Assembly (NCBI RefSeq): GCF_003814745.1 | Contig: NZ_RKRD01000001.1 | Location: 806,001-870,000, forward strand | Reading direction: 5' to 3' | DNA length: 64,000 nt | Source: Hydrogenoanaerobacterium saccharovorans | GTDB lineage: Bacteria > Bacillota > Clostridia > Oscillospirales > Ruminococcaceae | Shown here: in pieces, positions 59,444-64,000 of the stretch | Layout: each line of letters starts with the position of its first letter | How positions within the stretch are numbered: the stretch's first letter is position 1 | Made by a program: the position numbers and the translations under genes | Notes under the pieces: generated by a model | The model's database searches: none | The model's input: only the letters and a program-made list of their open reading frames with translations | Told to the model about the DNA's origin: nothing

Positions 59444-60631
59444 GTGGGTCAGGCGAGGGCAGATAGCAGATATATGGGCAAAGCACGCAGAAATGTACGT
59501 GAAAATGCCGTGGCGAAACCAAAAGCGGCAAAAGGCAGTATAGACATTACTTTTTTAGTGCTGGTTTTGTTGCTTGTCACCTTTGGTTTAATCATGTTGT
59601 TTTCAGCAAGTTATGCCAACGCCTATTACCACAACGATGACAGCTTTTTCTATGTAAAAAAACAGTTGGTGTGGGTGGCGCTCGGGATTGGCGGGTTGAT
59701 TGCTACCACGCTTTTCGATTACCGTTGGTTTAATAAGCTTGCAGTTCCCATTTTCATATTTTCTCTTATGTTGCTTGTAGTAGTACTGTTTATGGCGCCG
59801 AGTAACGGGGCAAGGCGGTGGATTTGGCTGCCGGCAGGCGGTAGCGTACAGCCTTCAGAGATAGCAAAGTTTGCAATGGTTATCATGTTTTCGAAGCTGA
59901 TAATGGCAAATCAAGACCGTATGAAAACATTTAAATACGGTATCGTCCCTTTTGTTACAATTCTTGCAATGATTGCAGGGTTGATGATTTTGGAGCCTCA
60001 TCTTTCGGGAACCATACTTATTTTGTCTATCGGCGCGATTATGATGTTTATTGGCGGTACCGATTTAAAATGGTTTGCGCTTGCAATTATTGCTTGTGTG
60101 GTGGCGCTTGGTATTGTGGTTATGATACCCGGTGTCATCGAATATGCAGCTTCTCGTATCGAGCACTGGCTCGATCCGTTTCTTGATCCCCGCGGTAAAG
60201 GGTATCAGACAATTCAATCACTTTACGCTATTGCATCGGGCGGGTTAATGGGCCTTGGTCTCGGTAACTCCCGCCAAAAATATTTGTATATCCCCGAGCC
60301 ACAAAACGACTTTATCTTTGCTATAGTCTGCGAAGAACTGGGTTTTGTGGGTGCGGCGATTATTATCATACTGTTTGCACTGTTGGTGTGGCGCGGTTTT
60401 GTTATTGCAATGAAAGCACGCGACAAGTTCGGCTCAATGCTTGCAGTGGGGCTTACTGTACAGGTAGGCTTGCAGGCGCTGCTTAATATCGCGGTGGTTA
60501 CCAACACAATTCCAAATACCGGTATCAGTCTGCCGTTTTTCTCATACGGTGGTACTTCACTTACCATGCTGCTTGCCCAAATGGGCGTGGTGCTTTCGGT
60601 TTCTCGCCGTGCAGCCTTAGAAAAGGAGTAA
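59444..60631 (+). CDS. ftsW: SEDS-family glycosyltransferase FtsW/SpoVE
   Basis: 395-residue SEDS membrane protein, a lipid II polymerase partnered with the class B PBP. Ten membrane segments and the signature region ISLPFFSYGGTSL near the C-terminus are seen. The start is GTG 59444 behind AGAAAGGA. The 109-base spacer from mraY contains two hairpins (GCTCTGC/GCAGAGC and AGCC-GTGT/GCAC-GGCT), the second at 59399-59418 just before the SD. Position points to FtsW or SpoVE rather than RodA. Confidence 0.93.
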   Translation: MGQARADSRYMGKARRNVRENAVAKPKAAKGSIDITFLVLVLLLVTFGLIMLFSASYANAYYHNDDSFFYVKKQLVWVALGIGGLIATTLFDYRWFNKLAVPIFIFSLMLLVVVLFMAPSNGARRWIWLPAGGSVQPSEIAKFAMVIMFSKLIMANQDRMKTFKYGIVPFVTILAMIAGLMILEPHLSGTILILSIGAIMMFIGGTDLKWFALAIIACVVALGIVVMIPGVIEYAASRIEHWLDPFLDPRGKGYQTIQSLYAIASGGLMGLGLGNSRQKYLYIPEPQNDFIFAIVCEELGFVGAAIIIILFALLVWRGFVIAMKARDKFGSMLAVGLTVQVGLQALLNIAVVTNTIPNTGISLPFFSYGGTSLTMLLAQMGVVLSVSRRAALEKE

Positions 60632-60635
60632 TTTT

Positions 60636-61766
60636 ATGAGAATCTTGTTTGCTTGCGGCGGCACAGCGGGGCATATCAACCCCGCCCTTGCAGTTGCACA
60701 ATTAATCCGTCAAAAACACCCCGAAGCAGCGGTGCTGTTTGTGGGCAACCCCACGGGGATGGAGGCACGTTTGGTTCGAGAAGAGGGGTTCGATTTTGCC
60801 CCTATTCAAATCAAAGGGTTTCAGCGCCAGCTAAATTGGCATAATATCCAAAACAATATACGGGCAATTATTTACCTCACTACAGCTTCAGCCCGCGCCA
60901 AAAAGATAATTGAAGATTTTAACCCCGATGTTGTTATGGGTACAGGCGGTTATGTCAGCGGACCGGTAGTGCGCGAAGCAGCAAGGCTGCAATATAAAAC
61001 CATTACGCACGAGCAAAATGCTTTTCCCGGCGTTACCACAAAGCTGCTCAGCCGTTATGTAGATAAAGTTTTACTTGCGGTGCCTGAGGCGGAACAATAT
61101 CTTAACCCCAAATGCAAATACGTTGTGACGGGTAACCCTATACGTCAGGACATTATTTTTGCCAACCGAGAAAATGCCCGTAAAAAAATGGGGATTGGCA
61201 ACCGCGTGTGTCTGCTCTCGTTTGGGGGCAGCAACGGCGCGCGGGCAATTAACGAGTCCATCGCCCGTTTAATGGCATGGCACTGCAAAACAGGTGAAAT
61301 CTATCATATCCATGCCACAGGCAGGTATGGTGTCGATTTACTCCCAGACCTTTTAAATAAGCAAGGCATTCAAAATTATAAGCAATACCCCAACCTCGAC
61401 ATTCGCGAGTACATATCGGACATGCCGGTTTGCTTAGCGGCTGCCGACCTTGTTATTTCTCGTGCGGGTGCCCTTACATTAAGTGAGCTGCAGGCCGCGG
61501 GTAAAGCATCTATTCTTATTCCATCACCCAATGTTGCATCAAACCACCAGTATTACAATGCAATGGTTTTGCAAAATGCCGATGCAGCTTGTGTAATTGA
61601 AGAAAAAAACCTTACCGGCGAACGATTGGTTGATACGGTGAAAGATATGATTGCCGACCGAAGCCGATTGACTCAGCTCGGGAGAAATGCCTCAAAAATA
61701 GCGATTTTAGATTCCAACGAACGCATTTATAATGAAATTATGTCATTGATTCAAAAATCCAAATAA
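60636..61766 (+). CDS. murG: UDP-GlcNAc:lipid I N-acetylglucosamine transferase
   Basis: 376-residue GT28 glycosyltransferase making lipid II at the inner membrane face. The N-terminal LFACGGTAGHINPALA loop, the GGYVSGP motif, SFGGSNGARAIN, and the donor-binding ISRAGALTLSEL region are all present. It follows ftsW after four bases, in the usual order. Confidence 0.97.
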   Translation: MRILFACGGTAGHINPALAVAQLIRQKHPEAAVLFVGNPTGMEARLVREEGFDFAPIQIKGFQRQLNWHNIQNNIRAIIYLTTASARAKKIIEDFNPDVVMGTGGYVSGPVVREAARLQYKTITHEQNAFPGVTTKLLSRYVDKVLLAVPEAEQYLNPKCKYVVTGNPIRQDIIFANRENARKKMGIGNRVCLLSFGGSNGARAINESIARLMAWHCKTGEIYHIHATGRYGVDLLPDLLNKQGIQNYKQYPNLDIREYISDMPVCLAAADLVISRAGALTLSELQAAGKASILIPSPNVASNHQYYNAMVLQNADAACVIEEKNLTGERLVDTVKDMIADRSRLTQLGRNASKIAILDSNERIYNEIMSLIQKSK

Positions 61767-61889
61767 ATGATGTTTTATACCCTATTTTACGATATACCTG
61801 CCCCGTAAGTACCATTTTCACATATTTCTGCTGTTTGCATAAGATGGTTTATAGCGAAACTCAGCTCATCTTAAAGCGAGGTAAATGAT

Positions 61890-63161
61890 ATGCAGAAATA
61901 TTTGATTCAGGGCGGCAGCCGACTTACCGGTGATATCCAAGTTCAAGGCGCTAAAAACAGCAGTTTGCCCATACTGGCAGCTGCGCTGGTTTCAACAGGC
62001 GAATCGGTGCTCCATAACTGCCCCAATCTTTTGGACACAGAATATGCAATTAAGATTTTGGAGTATCTAGGCTGTAAATGCTACCGTGAGGGCGGCACGG
62101 TTACAGTGGACACCACTTCCGTTACACAATGTGAGGTACCTGACCGCTTAATGCGAGAAATGCGCTCCTCCATAATTTTTCTGGGAGCAATTGCTTCACG
62201 CTGTAAAAAATGCAGACTTAGTTTTCCCGGCGGGTGCGAGATAGGACAACGCCCCATAGACCTGCACCTTTCTGCTTTGCAGCAAATGGGTATGCAGATT
62301 GAAGAAGACCACGGCTACTTAAATTGCAGCGTGGATAAAGGATTTCATGGCGCTAATATTTTGCTTTCGTTCCCCAGTGTGGGTGCAACCGAGAATATTA
62401 TTCTCGCAGCGGTGAAAGCAAAAGGGACGACCGTTATCACCAACGCTGCACGTGAACCCGAAATTGTAGATTTGGCAAATTACTTAAACCGCTGCGGGGC
62501 AAAAATTAGCGGTGCAGGCGAGGGCACAATCACGATTGAGGGCGTAGAAACCATGCAGCCTTGCGAGTATACCATTATACCCGATCGAATTGTGGCTACC
62601 ACATATCTGGCAGGTGCTGCGATGACGGGAGGCAATATCCGGCTTACGGGGATTGATTGCCGTCATCTGGAATCGATTCTGCCTGTGTTTGAAGAAGCCG
62701 GATGCTCTGTCCGCCGCTACAACGACGCAGTCAGTCTTTCGTGCAATCATAAGCTTTCATCGGTAAAACTCATCCGTACTATGCCTTATCCCGGTTTCCC
62801 AACCGATGCTCAAGCACCATTGATGGCGATGATGAGTATTGCACAGGGTACAACTGTGTTTGTTGAAAACATTTTTGAAAACCGCTATAAACACGCCGTA
62901 GAATTACAGCGTATGGGGGCACATATTAAGGTAGAAGGCAGAGTGGCAATCGTTGAAGGAATACGCACATTGCACAGTGCCGAAGTAAATGCAACCGACC
63001 TGCGCGGCGGTGCAGCACTTGTTTTGGCGGCACTGGCAGCAGAGGGTACTACTGAGGTGATGAATGTACATTATGTCGACAGAGGATATGAACAGTTAGA
63101 ACGCCAGCTTAATTTGCTTGGTGCAAATATTTCGAGAATTTCTTGCGGAGATCAGGCGTAA
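61890..63161 (+). CDS. murA: UDP-N-acetylglucosamine 1-carboxyvinyltransferase
   Basis: 423-residue MurA, the first committed enzyme of peptidoglycan synthesis and the fosfomycin target. The reactive cysteine is C116 in PGGCEIGQRPIDLH, so the enzyme is expected to be fosfomycin-sensitive at this residue. KNSSLPILAAAL at the N-terminus is typical. The gene is linked to murG and ftsQ, a common arrangement in Clostridia. An AAGATG/CATCTT hairpin (61841-61872) abuts the SD AAAGCGAGG. Confidence 0.96.
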   Translation: MQKYLIQGGSRLTGDIQVQGAKNSSLPILAAALVSTGESVLHNCPNLLDTEYAIKILEYLGCKCYREGGTVTVDTTSVTQCEVPDRLMREMRSSIIFLGAIASRCKKCRLSFPGGCEIGQRPIDLHLSALQQMGMQIEEDHGYLNCSVDKGFHGANILLSFPSVGATENIILAAVKAKGTTVITNAAREPEIVDLANYLNRCGAKISGAGEGTITIEGVETMQPCEYTIIPDRIVATTYLAGAAMTGGNIRLTGIDCRHLESILPVFEEAGCSVRRYNDAVSLSCNHKLSSVKLIRTMPYPGFPTDAQAPLMAMMSIAQGTTVFVENIFENRYKHAVELQRMGAHIKVEGRVAIVEGIRTLHSAEVNATDLRGGAALVLAALAAEGTTEVMNVHYVDRGYEQLERQLNLLGANISRISCGDQA

Positions 63162-63190
63162 GTAAAGTATAAATTTGGAGATTTTTCTAT

Positions 63191-64000
63191 ATGCAAAATA
63201 CAAGAAGTAAAAAGCAAAAAGGGCAGCGAACGCGACAGAGCAATGTCCGGCCGCAAAATGCTCCGCGTATGCGGGGCGACGTTTACGCCGCGCAGCAGCA
63301 AAGCCGGGCACAAAACTCTAAACGCCATAAACTAAAACGTCGCGGAAACAATGCGCTGCTTTATATTATGGTACTGATTTTGATGCTTACTGTTGGTGTT
63401 GTACTGATCTTCACCGTGTTTTTTAAGGTGATAAACATTGAGGTAGTCGGGCTCAGCCGCTACAGCAAACAGGATGTTATCAAGACTTCGGGTATTGTGG
63501 AAGGCGTAAACATGTTTCGGCTTGACCGAAAGGGAATCGAAGATGCCCTAGTGAAAAAATACAGTTATTTTGAAGCAGTGCATCTTAAATATGGGTTACC
63601 CGATACGATAACTATAAAGGTGATGGAAGCTGAACCGGCAGGTGCAATACAGCAGGGCGAAACTTACATACTCATATCTTCGTCGGGGAGGGTGCTTGAG
63701 ACAGACGTTACCGAGCTTATGTCGGGATTGCCTATTATAAAAGGTTTTAATGCGCTGCAATTAAGCCAGGGCAGCACAATTGAAGATATGCTTCGCAAAA
63801 TGCGCAAAGAAGCAGCTGCAAAGGGTGACCCAAAAGAAGGCGATACGGCAGAGATGCGGCAGGCAAAACAAGATGCTCAGCGAGCCGCTGAACAGGCGGT
63901 AAGCAACCTATCTTCTCAAATGGACGTGATGAAAGCCTTTCTGCAAACAGTTGGCATAACCGGATTTACTCAGGTAAATTACGTTGATTTGAGTGATAAA
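63191..64000 (+). CDS. ftsQ: Cell division protein FtsQ/DivIB (partial, 3' end outside window)
   Basis: The frame is open for 270 codons to the right edge. A basic, Gln/Arg-rich cytosolic tail (1-52) leads to one membrane helix (about 55-78). A POTRA domain follows (FKVINIEVVGLSRYSKQDVIK, about 78-150) with the typical IKVMEAEPAG. A Gln/Ala/Glu-rich insertion (about 205-240) is probably a coiled coil and is longer than in many homologues. The start is ATG 63191 behind TTGGAG. It should form the FtsQLB complex with the FtsL encoded upstream. Confidence 0.9.
   Translation, partial: MQNTRSKKQKGQRTRQSNVRPQNAPRMRGDVYAAQQQSRAQNSKRHKLKRRGNNALLYIMVLILMLTVGVVLIFTVFFKVINIEVVGLSRYSKQDVIKTSGIVEGVNMFRLDRKGIEDALVKKYSYFEAVHLKYGLPDTITIKVMEAEPAGAIQQGETYILISSSGRVLETDVTELMSGLPIIKGFNALQLSQGSTIEDMLRKMRKEAAAKGDPKEGDTAEMRQAKQDAQRAAEQAVSNLSSQMDVMKAFLQTVGITGFTQVNYVDLSDK

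Noticed and set aside
1..64000. Mobile elements, prophage or horizontally acquired islands
   Set aside because: No transposase, integrase, attachment repeats or abrupt change in gene style was seen; nearly all genes are housekeeping or common clostridial families.

Overview
The window is a gene-dense chromosomal segment of an anaerobic, low-to-mid GC Firmicute, most likely class Clostridia. The evidence is a T-box leader ahead of aspS, a ylxM-ffh-rpsP-khpA-rimM-trmD operon, a V/A-type ATPase operon, a FeoAB operon with a DtxR-type regulator, an iron-dependent alcohol dehydrogenase, anaerobic cobaltochelatase CbiK, consensus sigma-A promoters (TTGACA-N17-TATAAT) and an mraZ-headed division and cell-wall (dcw) cluster. 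I cannot name a genus. I see no insertion sequence, prophage, CRISPR array or rRNA. One tRNA gene is present.

Layout. 1-8.3 kb: the tail of an unidentified protein, an ADP-ribosylglycohydrolase, cbiK, tdk, T-box-controlled aspS, a beta-CASP nuclease, a HAD phosphatase and murI. 8.3-12.3 kb: a small membrane protein, a CDF metal exporter, trmN6-rsmI and a zinc-ribbon membrane protein. 12.3-13.8 kb (minus strand): a three-gene operon of unknown function whose middle gene carries long polyasparagine tracts between repeated helical modules. 14-16.6 kb: a phosphodiesterase, two RCK potassium-channel regulators without a channel, tRNA-Val(CAC) and a DUF1540 protein. 16.9-22.1 kb: a PTS operon (ptsH, ptsI, BglG/LicT-type antiterminator, EIIA, EIICB) headed by a promoter, a RAT antiterminator element and a terminator. 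22.1-31.9 kb: cutC, then a nine-gene V-type ATPase operon (G-C-I-K-F-E-A-B-D). 32.2-37.7 kb: a YibE/F membrane protein, an Mrp/Nbp35 ATPase, then feoA-feoB-feoB-associated protein-dtxR behind a perfect promoter and repeated palindromes. 37.7-43.1 kb (minus strand): iron-dependent ADH and the trmD-rimM-khpA-rpsP-ffh-ylxM operon. 43.2-47.1 kb: membrane proteins, an AI-2E family protein, DUF554 and a second HPr. 47.2-50.7 kb: uvrC, rsmD, coaD and a coiled-coil protein. 50.9-64 kb: mraZ, rsmH, ftsL, pbp2/spoVD, murE, murF, mraY, ftsW, murG, murA and the start of ftsQ, which runs off the right edge.

How the parts work together. The PTS block looks self-regulating: the third gene encodes the antiterminator predicted to open the terminator in front of the first gene. 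The two HPr proteins differ at the regulatory serine-46 position, suggesting one serves transport and the other catabolite control. The antiterminator keeps both PRD1 histidines but has serine at both PRD2 positions. The feo operon encodes its own probable repressor and has two equally spaced TGTTAG-N6-(C/A)TAACA boxes in its leader. The dcw cluster lacks murD at its usual place, has a strong terminator-like hairpin between ftsL and pbp2, and has three 10-bp-phased GTGG repeats between the mraZ promoter and gene, as expected for MraZ autoregulation.

I found no clear new defence or mobile system. The least explained locus is the polyasparagine operon at 12.4-13.8 kb.
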